Shown here piece by piece: positions 44,508 through 53,771 of a DNA stretch of 64,000 bases. The position numbers and the translations under genes are program-made. How positions within the stretch are numbered: the stretch's first letter is position 1; each line of letters begins with the position of its first letter. Origin of the DNA: JAVVUJ01 sp964582545 (GTDB lineage Bacteria; Bacillota; Clostridia; Peptostreptococcales; Anaerovoracaceae); NCBI GenBank assembly GCA_964582545.1, contig CAZOSB010000004.1, positions 48,775-112,774 on the forward strand. The letters run 5' to 3'. The notes beneath the pieces were generated by a model. That model was given only the letters and a program-made list of their open reading frames with translations. It was not told where the DNA came from and made no database searches.

Positions 44508-46430
44508 TTACTCCCCTCTCTTATTGTTTTCTAATTGATAGTTAGGCACTAATTGTCGGAGCCATTCCTTTACATCTTGATCCTCTAAACAAACCACCTC
44601 TTCGATTTTTTCTTCTAGGGACTGAGAGCTCTCTCCGTTAAAGAACTTCGCAACCTCGGGTGATGCAGGTATGGGATGTCCCACATAAATCTTATGATGG
44701 GAAGTTTTTTCTATTCCTTCTTCATCCAAAAGCAACTCTTCATAAAGCTTTTCTCCTGGTCGAAGACCTGTAACCTGAATGTCAATATCTACATAAGGCA
44801 CATATCCGGACAGTCGAATTACATTTTCTGCCAAATCCATGATGCGAACAGGATCGCCCATATCCAAGATAAAGATTTCTCCCCCTTCCGCCATGGCTCC
44901 TGTCTGTATTACAAGTTGCACAGCTTCAGGAATGGTCATAAAGTACCGATTGATATCCTCATGGGTAACGGTTACCGGACCGCCTTTTTCAATCTGTTTC
45001 CTGAAAATAGGGATGACACTACCATTGCTGCCCAATACATTGCCAAATCGTACTGCTGCATAACTGGTTTTGGAAGTGCCTGTCTCGCTCATGGTTTGTA
45101 AGATCATCTCCGCCACACGTTTGGTGGCACCCATTACGTTGGCGGGATTTACTGCCTTATCCGTAGAAATCATAACGAATTTTTCTATAGAATATTCGTC
45201 GGACAGATCCAGTAAATTCTTTGTCCCTAAAATGTTATTGACAACGGCTTCCTTTGGATTGGCCTCCATCAAGGGTACGTGCTTATGTGCCGCCGCATGA
45301 AAAACCACATGGGGTTTGTACTTGACAAACACTTCCCTCATTCTGGTTTTGCTACGAACAGAACCGATGACAATTTCAAAGCTTAAAGTGGGAAAGGTAG
45401 TTTTTAATTCATTTGCCAATTCAAACACAGAGTTTTCATAGATGTCCAAGGCGATGAGCTTCCGTGGTTTAAAACGAGCGATCTGTCTGCATAGTTCCGA
45501 ACCAATGGAGCCTCCACCTCCCGTTATCAACACGATACGACCTTCGATATAGCTGCTGATTTCTCGTAGGTTCACCTGTACAGGGTCCCGTCCCAAAAGA
45601 TCTTCAATATCTACATCTCTCAGCTTGCTTATGCTGACCTTTTCATTGATTAAATCTATAAGACCAGGTAAAATCTTTAGCTTACATCTGGTTTTGTTAC
45701 ATTCATTGGCGATTTCTTGAATGACTTTTTTGGATGCGGAGGGTATGGCTATGATAATTTCATCTATGGCATTTTTTCTGGCTAAGGTCTTGATGCTCTT
45801 ATGGTTTCCTGCAATCTTAACACCTGAAATATGCTTCCTCAGTTTCGCTGGATCATCGTCTACGACAATCACCACTTTCTTTCCAAATTCTGGGTGCATC
45901 TTAATCTCTCTGATAATAGTAGCACCTGCATCTCCAGCACCGACCACCATCACCTTGGTGGGTTCTGCCTTAACAAAAGAATCACCGTTGCGCCATTGGA
46001 GAAAAAAATTATGAACATTTCCAGATGTTCTCATATCTCTAAAAAATCGATAACTTAACCTTAAGCCACCAGCACATATAAAGTTTAGAATAGCCGAGAT
46101 AATGTAAATGCTTCTGGGCAGTCCCGAACCAGTCATGAACAGAGCCGTTACAATGCTAATGGCGGAAATCAAAGTGGCTAGTGCCACCTTCACAATTTCC
46201 TCTATTCCCGCATATTTCCATAGGCTGTTGTAAAGTCCAACCATCCAATAGACTGCCAAAGTAATGATCGTTATGAGAGGAATATATCGTACAAAGACTG
46301 CAAAGTGCGCAACAAATACAGGAGCTTCTACATCAAATTCAAATCTAAGAAGAAAAGCTATGATATAGGATAAATTGATAAGCAAAGTATCTAATAAAAG
46401 TAAGGCTACAATTCTTGAATATTTTATCAT
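44508..46430 (-). CDS. pglF: Membrane-bound UDP-GlcNAc 4,6-dehydratase (PglF/CapD type), 640 residues
   Basis: Makes UDP-4-keto-6-deoxy-GlcNAc, first step to UDP-diacetylbacillosamine. Four hydrophobic helices in residues 1-115, a first Rossmann-like domain (VMVVGAGDAGATI), then the SDR catalytic domain: NAD-binding VLITGGGGSIGSELC near 300 and STDKAVNPANVMGATKR near 405, the TDK/Lys active site of this group. The partner genes pglE, pglD and pglC lie 10 kb away at 56-58.7 kb, so here the route is split over two sites. Configuration at C5 (retaining versus inverting) cannot be read. Confidence 0.9.
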   Translation of the reverse strand: MIKYSRIVALLLLDTLLINLSYIIAFLLRFEFDVEAPVFVAHFAVFVRYIPLITIITLAVYWMVGLYNSLWKYAGIEEIVKVALATLISAISIVTALFMTGSGLPRSIYIISAILNFICAGGLRLSYRFFRDMRTSGNVHNFFLQWRNGDSFVKAEPTKVMVVGAGDAGATIIREIKMHPEFGKKVVIVVDDDPAKLRKHISGVKIAGNHKSIKTLARKNAIDEIIIAIPSASKKVIQEIANECNKTRCKLKILPGLIDLINEKVSISKLRDVDIEDLLGRDPVQVNLREISSYIEGRIVLITGGGGSIGSELCRQIARFKPRKLIALDIYENSVFELANELKTTFPTLSFEIVIGSVRSKTRMREVFVKYKPHVVFHAAAHKHVPLMEANPKEAVVNNILGTKNLLDLSDEYSIEKFVMISTDKAVNPANVMGATKRVAEMILQTMSETGTSKTSYAAVRFGNVLGSNGSVIPIFRKQIEKGGPVTVTHEDINRYFMTIPEAVQLVIQTGAMAEGGEIFILDMGDPVRIMDLAENVIRLSGYVPYVDIDIQVTGLRPGEKLYEELLLDEEGIEKTSHHKIYVGHPIPASPEVAKFFNGESSQSLEEKIEEVVCLEDQDVKEWLRQLVPNYQLENNKRGE

Positions 46431-46452
46431 GATTTCCTTTCACATATATAAA

Positions 46453-46554
46453 AAAGGTTGTTCCGCCACGTTTATGCGGGCATTGCCCGCAATTTTAAGA
46501 GGTAACCTTTTTTGATATTTCATAAATATCGCAAGCGATATTTCCTACATAATA
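46453..46554. repeat. Dispersed intergenic repeat, copy A (102 bp)
   Basis: About 90% identical (10 differences in 102) to copy B at 53352-53453. It contains three potential hairpins: around GGC/GCC near 46460-46470, GCGGGC/GCCCGC at 46475-46490, and AAATATCGC/GCGATATTT at 46523-46542; AAGGTT and AACCTT near the two sides could form an outer stem. It lies between the pglF start and the terminator of the upstream gene, and ends right at that terminator. Confidence 0.85.
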
Positions 46555-46601
46555 AAAAAACTATTATTATACTTGTTTTTAAACAAAATTACAATAATAG
46601 T
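46553..46601 (-). terminator. Intrinsic terminator of the unrecognised gene at 48056
   Basis: ACTATTATTATA (46560-46571) pairs with TACAATAATAGT (46590-46601); the minus strand continues with seven T. Confidence 0.7.
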
Positions 46602-46631
46602 ATTTTACATTTTTTTACCAATATATGCAAG

Positions 46632-48056
46632 TTAAGAATGATTTTTTTCTTTTTCAAATTTTTTATGTTCTTCTTCTTTTAAGTTTTTGATATACTTTAA
46701 GGTCTGAGAGGAAAGTTGTAATTCTTTTCGGTTTATGAGATTTTGGGGATCCACAACGGGGTCAGTCATCAGCTCATTATAGAGTCCCTTGGCTTCTTCC
46801 TCATGGGCTTTCAGCTTTTTCAAGAGCTCCGCCTCTTTTAATAGTTTTGCCTTCTCCGAGCCTACCAATACCAAGTCCGCTATAATATAGTCATAAATAA
46901 TGCCAAGCTTATCCAGTTGCTTCTTGTCATCCTCTAGATCACTCAAATAAATGTTATGCTCTTGTCTGGGTAAAACATCATAGGTTTCATACTGCAACAA
47001 TTCATGAAAAAAAGTAGGTGCTCCAATTTCTTCTCCTTTTTGAAAACCTAAAAAATAGTCGGTAAAACCCAATATTTCTTCATCTGAATATTTTGCTTTT
47101 AATTCGTTTTCATCGGGAGCCTCGTTTGTTGGGGGCGGATAGGTGAGACCCGGTACGGGTATAAAGTTTTGATTGATAGATTTAAGGTTTTTTCCTATAG
47201 ACAAGTTCCTTTCCACTTTTCCTAAATGGGTGGTCACCTTGTATTTTTCTGTTAAGTTATAAAATTGCTCTCTAAGCATTATTTCCAACTTGTGAGCTTT
47301 ATCTCTGTTGATGGGTCCTGTTGTCTCGTAACAAGCCCTAAGCCTGTCCAAGGTTTTTCTGATATCACGAAACTCTTTTTTATTGCGCATTTTATTTGCA
47401 ATTTCGATAAATCTACTTATATCTTTATAATTTTCTGCTAACCAGGCGATGAACATGGGAACTCTGTAAGCTTGGATGACGGGATTGTTAGTATCCTTCG
47501 GAGAGACTTTTTGGTTCCCGTCAAAGTGCACCGGTTTGTGGCACTCTTTTTTGCTGACTAAATCGTCCATGAGCTTCCGCTGAAAAGTCGCTCTGGTAGG
47601 AAAGAGCACCAAGTCACTGCCTAGGTTAGCGGAAATTGTATGATAGATTAAAGTACCATACTCCAATCTATTCACTACCGGAAGTTGTATATGCTGCTTC
47701 ATGAATTCAAAGGAATAAAATGCAGGTGTATGTTGCAGATCTCCTTGGCTGTCATATTTGAGCGCATATTCATCGTTGATATCCTTAACGATGGTCCTAT
47801 AAGCCACCACACCAATGCGGTATTGCTTAAAGGAGGGGAAATAGGGACCGAATCGGTTGGCCTCATTATATTCAGGCATAAATCCTTCTATATAAATAAC
47901 GTCATCCGAGAAAAGGATTGCGTGCAAGAGGTTGTCAAAAGCAATGACGTCTTCCTTAATCATGTCCTTCGGGTCATCATAATAATACGAGACCACCTGT
48001 CCCAATAGCTTTTGGACTGCATCCAGTGTTAAATTGTCTACTAACGCAAGTCTCAT
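46632..48056 (-). CDS. Unrecognised protein, 474 residues
   Basis: I do not recognise a family. It has no signal peptide or membrane helix; the N-terminal 200 residues look globular and mixed alpha/beta (MRLALVDNLTLDAVQKLLGQ at the start), the middle is rich in charged helices, and the last 90 residues (from KLLKEAELLKKLKAHEE on) form a Lys/Glu-rich probable coiled coil. The ATG at 48056 follows GGAGGAAGG; the frame extends 24 codons upstream without a site. It is monocistronic, with a terminator behind and a long A-rich stretch ahead, next to a dispersed repeat. Could be a mobile-island or defence gene; no evidence decides. Confidence 0.7.
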   Translation of the reverse strand: MRLALVDNLTLDAVQKLLGQVVSYYYDDPKDMIKEDVIAFDNLLHAILFSDDVIYIEGFMPEYNEANRFGPYFPSFKQYRIGVVAYRTIVKDINDEYALKYDSQGDLQHTPAFYSFEFMKQHIQLPVVNRLEYGTLIYHTISANLGSDLVLFPTRATFQRKLMDDLVSKKECHKPVHFDGNQKVSPKDTNNPVIQAYRVPMFIAWLAENYKDISRFIEIANKMRNKKEFRDIRKTLDRLRACYETTGPINRDKAHKLEIMLREQFYNLTEKYKVTTHLGKVERNLSIGKNLKSINQNFIPVPGLTYPPPTNEAPDENELKAKYSDEEILGFTDYFLGFQKGEEIGAPTFFHELLQYETYDVLPRQEHNIYLSDLEDDKKQLDKLGIIYDYIIADLVLVGSEKAKLLKEAELLKKLKAHEEEAKGLYNELMTDPVVDPQNLINRKELQLSSQTLKYIKNLKEEEHKKFEKEKNHS

Positions 48057-48239
48057 ATGCCTTCCTCCAAAGTCGATATCAATACCCCTTATATACAATA
48101 GAACCTTTTTTTGTCCTAAAGGATACACTTTTTTGAAAAAAAAAATAAAAAAAATTTGGAAATTTGTAAAAAAACAAAAAAAATCGAAGTTTTTTAAATT
48201 ATTTTTGATTTTTATGTATCCTAAGTTGGATTTTTAGGT

Positions 48240-48427
48240 TCTATTTATATAGGAGGGCACAATAAGGTGTCCCAAAAAGAGAGGGTGGCATAAGGTCGCT
48301 CTCGAACGCAGTGTTAATACTCATGTACTGACATTGTTATTGATTACCTTTATCATTTTGTTATTTCAAAGATTACAGGAACCCACGTTGCAAGGATGGG
48401 TTATCCTGTAAGAGAAACGAGAGGAGA
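48240..48427 (+). promoter_or_regulatory. Structured 5' leader of the small secreted protein gene
   Basis: Three inverted repeats in 170 bases: GGGCAC/GTGTCC (48256-48274), GAGAG/CTCTC (48281-48304), and the strongest, TTACAGGA (48373-48380) with TCCTGTAA (48404-48411), enclosing AACCCA/TGGGTT and an 11-base loop. The last stem ends about 10 bases before the AGGAG site, a position suited to control of translation. No known riboswitch is recognised. Confidence 0.45.
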
Positions 48428-48433
48428 ATGCCA

Positions 48434-48877
48434 ATGGAAGAAAACAGACGTATGCCCAGAGCCAAGGTGTGGTTTACCATACTGTTGTCTCTACTTTTAG
48501 TATTTTCAATGGTAGGAACAACTTTGGCCGCCGCTCCGGGCATAACACCATTTCAAGCGTCAAATGCGCTTATAAACCTTGTGAGGGGTGCCGGCGGCAC
48601 CACAGCCACGGGTGAAATTAGTGCCAGTACTCACTCCGCGGGTGAGTATCTTAAGGCAACCGCATATTTGGAGGAATGGGTGTCGACGGGAGTCTACGCT
48701 GCCGCCACAGATGTGACTACCACCGTACAGACGAAGACCGTGTACAACACCAGCGTCATCTTTTTCTCTACGAATTGGAATGTGAAGTCGAACAAAACAT
48801 ACAGGCTGAGAGTAATCATTGAAGATAAAAACGGTGGCGTCGTATATAGAAGCACTTGCTACTCCAGCTCAATTTAA
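48434..48877 (+). CDS. Small secreted protein, 147 residues, family not recognised
   Basis: A positively charged N-terminus, a hydrophobic segment (VWFTILLSLLLVFSMVGTTLA) and AAA cleavage site give a clear signal peptide; the mature part of about 115 residues is rich in Thr, Ser, Ala and beta-branched residues with one Cys near the end, probably a small beta-sandwich. I start at the ATG at 48434 with GGAG 7 bases away; an earlier ATG is too close to the site. Codons are GC-richer than those of its neighbours, suggesting recent acquisition. It has a structured leader and its own terminator. Function unknown. Confidence 0.75.
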   Translation: MEENRRMPRAKVWFTILLSLLLVFSMVGTTLAAAPGITPFQASNALINLVRGAGGTTATGEISASTHSAGEYLKATAYLEEWVSTGVYAAATDVTTTVQTKTVYNTSVIFFSTNWNVKSNKTYRLRVIIEDKNGGVVYRSTCYSSSI

Positions 48878-49006
48878 AAAAAGCAGGCCCTATTTCCCTG
48901 CTTAGAATTCATATTTGTAATAGGAGTTTCTATTTAACTTTAAGCTAGCGAGCAGAGGTTCGCAAATCCAACTTAGGAAAAGTAAAAGGAAAGTTATCAA
49001 CAGCAA

Positions 49007-49043
49007 GGGTAAGCTCCTCGTCAGGGCTTACCCAACTTTTTTT
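49007..49043 (+). terminator. Intrinsic terminator of the secreted-protein gene
   Basis: GGGTAAGC (49007-49014) pairs with GCTTACCC (49026-49033), followed by AAC and seven T on the plus strand. A weaker hairpin AAGCAGG/CCTGCTT lies just after the stop codon (48883-48904). Confidence 0.8.
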
Positions 49044-49821
49044 ATGTAAGGCAATCTATAATCTCAAGTAACTCTTCCAAAGTGGTGGCACCGGAAACGT
49101 TAATATTGGAATTTCCCTGTATGAACATACCTGCGATAGAATCCTCTATATCCGCCTTGCTCAGAAAGATCTCTTTCTCATTATAAATCAAAACTTCATC
49201 ATACCCCATAATACTTTTGTTAGGATTGGACATATCTAAACCTATTAATTGAGAAATATAAATAATTTTCTTATTTTTACTATCTACCACGTATTCTGCA
49301 AGGATCACCCCATTGGGATATTGTTCAACATAAAGGCTCTTAAACCAGTATTCCTCTGGTAGATTCTCCAGTACAATCAGCTCGGGAAACAGAACCTTCA
49401 GGTTTTCCACCCCTTCCCAAGTATCTACAAAGTACCCCTCTGTTCCCACTCCGTCCTCGCTCAAACCACCGTCAGGACCGATACTTAATCTTTGATTTTC
49501 GCCCTCGATCTGAATTTGCTTTTCTTTATCTTTATTGGCGTTGGCATTTTGGGTGATGAAACATACAGCAATAGCTGTGGACAACGCCAACAACAGGGCC
49601 GCTGTTACCAGCCCCCTAAAGGTTTTACTTCTATTATGAAAAAATTTGAAAGTTTGGTGTGAGTCATACTTGTTTGTATTGTGGCAAGCCGGTTGTTCCA
49701 AGGAGGATTCCAATGGACGTTCCTTGGAGATATTATAAAGTGTTTGTAAGTAATCTTCATCAATCTCTTTAATTATTAATTCATCATAAAATCCTGTTTT
49801 CTTTATCTTCCCAAGGGCCAC
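49042..49821 (-). CDS. Membrane-anchored partner of the ECF sigma factor (probable anti-sigma), 259 residues
   Basis: A cytoplasmic N-terminal part of about 68 residues, one membrane helix (LVTAALLLALSTAIAVCFI, about 70-90) and an extracytoplasmic domain of 165 residues. This is the topology of anti-sigma factors; the classical HxxxCxxC zinc motif is not present, and the outer domain resembles DUF4367-type sensor domains only by general shape. The start is GTG at 49821 (GGGGAG site), overlapping the sigma gene by 19 bases, so translation is coupled. Sequestration of the sigma factor until an envelope signal arrives is inferred. Confidence 0.65.
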   Translation of the reverse strand: MALGKIKKTGFYDELIIKEIDEDYLQTLYNISKERPLESSLEQPACHNTNKYDSHQTFKFFHNRSKTFRGLVTAALLLALSTAIAVCFITQNANANKDKEKQIQIEGENQRLSIGPDGGLSEDGVGTEGYFVDTWEGVENLKVLFPELIVLENLPEEYWFKSLYVEQYPNGVILAEYVVDSKNKKIIYISQLIGLDMSNPNKSIMGYDEVLIYNEKEIFLSKADIEDSIAGMFIQGNSNINVSGATTLEELLEIIDCLT

Positions 49822-50363
49822 AATCTCCCCTTCCTTTCCTCCAGTGCGTTGCCAAATCTTTTTTTCAGCATTGCCAAACCCCTCTGATGATACACCTTAA
49901 CAGTATGATAATTCATTTTCATTAATAATGCAATCTCTTTTAAACTCATTTCATAATAGTAATGCAGCAAGAGAATTTGTTCATATTTCTCACCTATGGA
50001 TTCCAACATAAGTAAAATCTCACCTTGGGATTCTTTAAAGTTTACCTCCTCAAATACGTCCTCTATATCTACATCGTATGAGCTGTCTAATTCATATTCT
50101 ACCAAATCGTTCCATTGTTTTTCTTTATTATAATATCGGAGGGTTTCAGTTTTAATAATTTTTACCAACCACACCATAAGTCTTTCCGGATCCTGCAAGT
50201 TCCCTATGGAGCGGTACGCCCTAATAATAGAATTTTGAAAAATTTCATCTTTAGCATAATTATCTTGAACCATTGTAAATATGTAAGTCTGAAGGCCTTT
50301 TGAGTTTTCTAATATTTTATTATCCAAAAGTTTCCGTGTGGATGCCTCCTTGTTATCCTCCAT
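49803..50363 (-). CDS. ECF-type sigma-70 family RNA polymerase sigma factor, 186 residues
   Basis: Region 2 (about residues 20-85, with DEIFQNSIIRAYRSIGNLQD) and region 4 (about 118-175, EKYEQILLLHYYYEMSLKEIALLMKM then NYHTVKVYHQRGLAML, a helix-turn-helix for the -35 element) are both present; region 3 is missing, as in ECF factors. It follows the XRE gene by 5 bases and overlaps the membrane partner gene. The target promoters are unknown. Confidence 0.88.
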   Translation of the reverse strand: MEDNKEASTRKLLDNKILENSKGLQTYIFTMVQDNYAKDEIFQNSIIRAYRSIGNLQDPERLMVWLVKIIKTETLRYYNKEKQWNDLVEYELDSSYDVDIEDVFEEVNFKESQGEILLMLESIGEKYEQILLLHYYYEMSLKEIALLMKMNYHTVKVYHQRGLAMLKKRFGNALEERKGRLWPLGR

Positions 50364-50368
50364 GATGT

Positions 50369-50749
50369 TTATTCACCCCCATTGACCGCCTCTGCAAATA
50401 TTCTTACCATTTGCCCTGCTTGTCTCAACTGTTTGTCATTGCAGGCATAAAGGGATGTGATGATATTTTCCATAACCATATTATCCTGACCAAATTCCAC
50501 AGCGCTCTTTTGGTCATGTCCTTTAATGATATAGTCCATAGAAAGATCCAGAGCCTCTGATAATTTAATCAGAGTTTTTAATGACATACCACGTAAGCCA
50601 TACTCTATATCTCCGCAAAATTTATGGGAAACACACAGTAATTCTGCCAACTCTTCTCTCGTCATATTGATGGCTTCCCTCTTGGCTCTGATTCTTTTTC
50701 CGATTGCCTTAAAATCTACCTCAAGATCTGCATCTCTACCCTTGTTCAT
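50369..50749 (-). CDS. XRE-family helix-turn-helix regulator, 126 residues
   Basis: A Cro/cI-type DNA-binding domain lies in residues about 14-72 (IRAKREAINMTREELAELL, then a recognition helix in HKFCGDIEYGLRGMS). The C-terminal 50 residues are predicted helical and may dimerise. It is the first gene of the XRE-sigma-antisigma operon. A perfect 9-bp palindrome 83 bases upstream of its start may be its own operator. Confidence 0.85.
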   Translation of the reverse strand: MNKGRDADLEVDFKAIGKRIRAKREAINMTREELAELLCVSHKFCGDIEYGLRGMSLKTLIKLSEALDLSMDYIIKGHDQKSAVEFGQDNMVMENIITSLYACNDKQLRQAGQMVRIFAEAVNGGE

Positions 50750-50831
50750 TTACAACCTCGTTTTCCTGAGTTACATAATACTTCTTATTTGGTTATTTTA
50801 ACGTGATTTGAAGCAAGAAAAAATAAACTCT

Positions 50832-50852
50832 GAGTTGTAAGCTTTACAACTC
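50832..50852. promoter_or_regulatory. Palindrome upstream of the XRE gene
   Basis: GAGTTGTAA (50832-50840) and TTACAACTC (50844-50852) form a perfect inverted repeat, with CT and AG extending it after a one-base bulge. It could be an operator of the XRE repressor. The remaining 50750-51233 is extremely AT-rich and carries no gene that I see. Confidence 0.45.
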
Positions 50853-51233
50853 TCAGGGTAAGCCAAAAAATTGAGGTGAAAAAAAATCCTTTATAGGTTG
50901 AAATTTAAAGGATTTTATATTTTATCGAAAAAAAATTTTTTTGATTTTTTTTTGAAAAAAATTTAATTTTTTTGAGGAAAATTGAATTATCTTGCATCTT
51001 TTTAAAGATTTTTTATAAATATAAGCTTTTTTCAATAAAAAATAAAACTTTTAAGGAATTTTTACGAAAAAACTTATAAGCATAAATGCATTAAATAATA
51101 TGCTTTTACTATTTTAGGTTTATTATTCGTTATCGTCCAGCTTTCATTTCATATAATTCAACTTACAATTTGATAAAACAAAAGCATCATTTTAAATTTA
51201 TCCAAGAAATTTTGCTTTAGTAACATCCATTTC

Positions 51234-52355
51234 TTACAGATTTACTTTCTCCATTTTCTGCTGAGTATCCAGTGCATAGTAGAGCAATGTCTCTGCCAGC
51301 AAGCTAAAGTCCTGATTATTTACTTCCATATATGCGACATTTTCAATGACTAAAACATACATTTCCATGCTCAAGGTAAACTCAGTGAGGTTCTCTAATG
51401 CTTCCAATTCTTCAGGTTTAAATCCATCCTTACTTAAAGTCTTCAGGCTTAGGGAAATTTGTGTTATTGCTCTATAGTCTTCGCTGATGGAAGCGGCGAT
51501 AGCCTTCTTTTCGTTCAAATCTTTAACTTTCACTACCTCTACAATTTTTTCGGAAACATCGTTATAAATTTCCTTTTCTCTGTTAAAGGTAAAAGTCATT
51601 TGATCAATGGCTGAACCTGTGATACCAGATGGAACATCTTTATTGGGATTGGTCTTTTCTTGTTCTTGATTTTCTCCGATGAGAACCCTTTTATGAATAT
51701 TGTCCCATTCAACTTCTTCTTGCATCAAATTAGAAATGGATCTGATTGGCAGATAGGCGCTTCCCTGGTATAGTATTGGATAAACACTTTTTCCGCTGGC
51801 ATCTTTTAATTGTTCAATTTGAAACTCATAGAATATCCGTATATCAGGTCTAAGCTGGGCCTTTACTCGAAGAGAACCTTGGGGCATATCTATCTTTTCC
51901 GTCAAAGCCATAGCAGCGGATGTACTTCCTTTTGTAATTCCTGCAGGGTCCTGAAAGGTTTTCCCTATGAAAATGCTTTTGCTATAGTTATCCCACTCCA
52001 CAGCTCTCTCCATAAGACTGGACGCTGCACGTACAGGAAGATAAGTGGTACCATTATACAGAATTGGAAAAACCCTTGTTTTATTGACATCATAAAAGGC
52101 CATCTCTGCGCCCCTATAAAAAATGGTAACATCAGGGCGCACGTAAATGTCGATGGTTTGTTTTCGCGGAGGAATTTCTGGAGAAGAAATGACCGTTGTT
52201 GGTGCTTCTTCTTCTATTTGCTCCTCAACTCCTTGTTTGACTTGAGCCGTTTGGGGGTCTTTAACCCCCTGAGCTTCCGTTCCATAAGCCGGAGCTGTTA
52301 AGATTCCAATGATGGCAAATGATATAATTATTGCAAAAATAGTGACTCTTCTCAT
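51234..52355 (-). CDS. Secreted protein with two copper-amine-oxidase-N (stalk) domains, 373 residues
   Basis: A signal peptide (about residues 1-26, cleavage after APAYG) leads to two tandem copper amine oxidase N-terminal-like domains (about 70-140 and 155-225); each ends with a typical phrase, VEWDNYSKSIFIG and VEWDNIHKRVLIG, and includes YLPVRA/YLPIRS. They occur in many Firmicute surface proteins without copper or oxidase activity. The C-terminal 130 residues are helical and unrecognised. No cell wall anchor. Function unknown. Confidence 0.82.
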   Translation of the reverse strand: MRRVTIFAIIISFAIIGILTAPAYGTEAQGVKDPQTAQVKQGVEEQIEEEAPTTVISSPEIPPRKQTIDIYVRPDVTIFYRGAEMAFYDVNKTRVFPILYNGTTYLPVRAASSLMERAVEWDNYSKSIFIGKTFQDPAGITKGSTSAAMALTEKIDMPQGSLRVKAQLRPDIRIFYEFQIEQLKDASGKSVYPILYQGSAYLPIRSISNLMQEEVEWDNIHKRVLIGENQEQEKTNPNKDVPSGITGSAIDQMTFTFNREKEIYNDVSEKIVEVVKVKDLNEKKAIAASISEDYRAITQISLSLKTLSKDGFKPEELEALENLTEFTLSMEMYVLVIENVAYMEVNNQDFSLLAETLLYYALDTQQKMEKVNL

Positions 52356-53351
52356 GGCACCTTCTCCATATATTAAATAGATTTAATCTTAGTCCGAATA
52401 AACCTTTTAAACTTTTATATTATAAAAATTTTATCATATACCATCCTTGATAGCAAGGAAATGATTCTTAAATTTTTATTTCATACCTTTTAAAACCAAA
52501 TATTTTTTTATTATTTTTCTTATATATTTTATAATCTTGAATTTTATGGAACAAATCATAGATGTCGAAATATGATATTAATATGGTTTTTAAAACTTTA
52601 AATTTCATCTCATATTAATAAGCAAAATTATTTATTTTAATGATCAATCTCTTCTGTAAATTATTATTTATCTTCCATATATCCTAAACATTTCTCATTC
52701 TTTTTAATTTAATCAAATCATTTGTATTTTATCGTCTAATATAAATAAACATCCTTATATTAACTCTTTTATCATTTACATATGAATTATTTTTCTAATT
52801 CTGATTTATTTAATCATAAAATTCAAATCAATTGTCTTTCAACTATTGTTAGAAATAATTTATAAATTTAGTATATGTGCTTCAATTGTTATTTAAACTA
52901 TTTTTAATATAAAATTTAATTTTAGACGAATAAACATCATATGTTCTGTTGTAATTATTATTATAAAGTAAATCCTTCTTATTCCGTTTGTAAAATAAAA
53001 TTTAGTAACCCTGAATAAGCACGGTTTAAAAATAATAAAAATAATTTTTAAGGATAAAAAATTATTTTTATCTAAATTTACTATATTTAGTTTTGTCGAA
53101 ATTTGTCTGTAAGTTCTTCTAAAACGAGATTCAAAATAAGCATAAAAATGTTTTATAAATCCATTTATGTAATTAAATTACTTATCATAACAAAATGCAG
53201 AAAATAAACTAAATACAAAAAATTTTAAAATATATTAAATCGTTAATAATTAAAAATCAAATGATGACTAAAATTTTAAATATGTTTATTATCAAAATAA
53301 AAAAATAATTAGGACCTAAATTTTAAAAGTGTTGGTTTTTTTAATTATAAT

Positions 53352-53453
53352 AAAGGTGGCTTCGCCACGTTAGTGCGGGCGTTGCCCGCAAATTTAAGCG
53401 GTAACCTTTTTTGATATTCCAGAAATATCGCAAGCGATATTTCCTACATAATA
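53352..53453. repeat. Dispersed intergenic repeat, copy B (102 bp)
   Basis: Ninety-two of 102 positions match copy A at 46453-46554. Its hairpins are stronger: GTGGC/GCCAC (53356-53368), GCGGGC/GCCCGC (53375-53389), AAATATCGC/GCGATATTT. Substitutions between the copies inside the stems partly fall on pairing positions and keep the stems closed in B. Confidence 0.85.
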
Positions 53454-53670
53454 ATAAATCAAATAAAATAATATTATGTAAGTTAAAGTCTAAATAAAGA
53501 TAGAGATAGCGATAAGAATATAGATAAGGATTAAAATTTATTATAAATTCAAAATAGAATAAAACGATAGATAAATGATTGAATAATAACTTCAATGCAA
53601 ATGCTGTAATAATTCAAGAGATAAGGGATAAGTGTAAGGGGTGAGATTAAATATTTTTAGGAATAAATAC

Positions 53671-53699
53671 TTGTTGAAATAAACGTAATACTATATAAT
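53671..53699 (+). promoter_or_regulatory. Promoter of the O-antigen-ligase-like gene
   Basis: TTGTTG (53671-53676), 17-base spacer, TATAAT (53694-53699), about 70 bases before the start codon, which has GGAAGGAAG upstream. Confidence 0.6.
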
Positions 53700-53771
53700 A
53701 TTTAAGATTAAAAAACGCAACTTGAAAGTTGTTTTAAAGTTATCAGAGTATAAATTGGGAAGGAAGAATCA

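Larger units (their letters stand above)
52356..53771. other. About 1.4 kb of very AT-rich DNA without genes
   Basis: Apart from dispersed-repeat copy B (53352-53453) and the ligase promoter (53671-53699) I see nothing coding. The sequence is close to 80% AT with many short homopolymer runs. It may be a matrix-like spacer, a scar of a lost gene or a recent insertion; no open frame in it has a ribosome site and sensible composition. Confidence 0.6.

Noticed and set aside
48250..48290. Short coding frame before the secreted protein
   Set aside because: A GTG frame of eight codons after AGGAGG exists, but the spacing is long and the region is better explained as leader RNA.
53341..53595. Minus-strand open frame of 84 codons
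   Set aside because: It runs across repeat copy B and very AT-rich DNA, has no ribosome site and is a run of Tyr, Leu and Phe with no domain.
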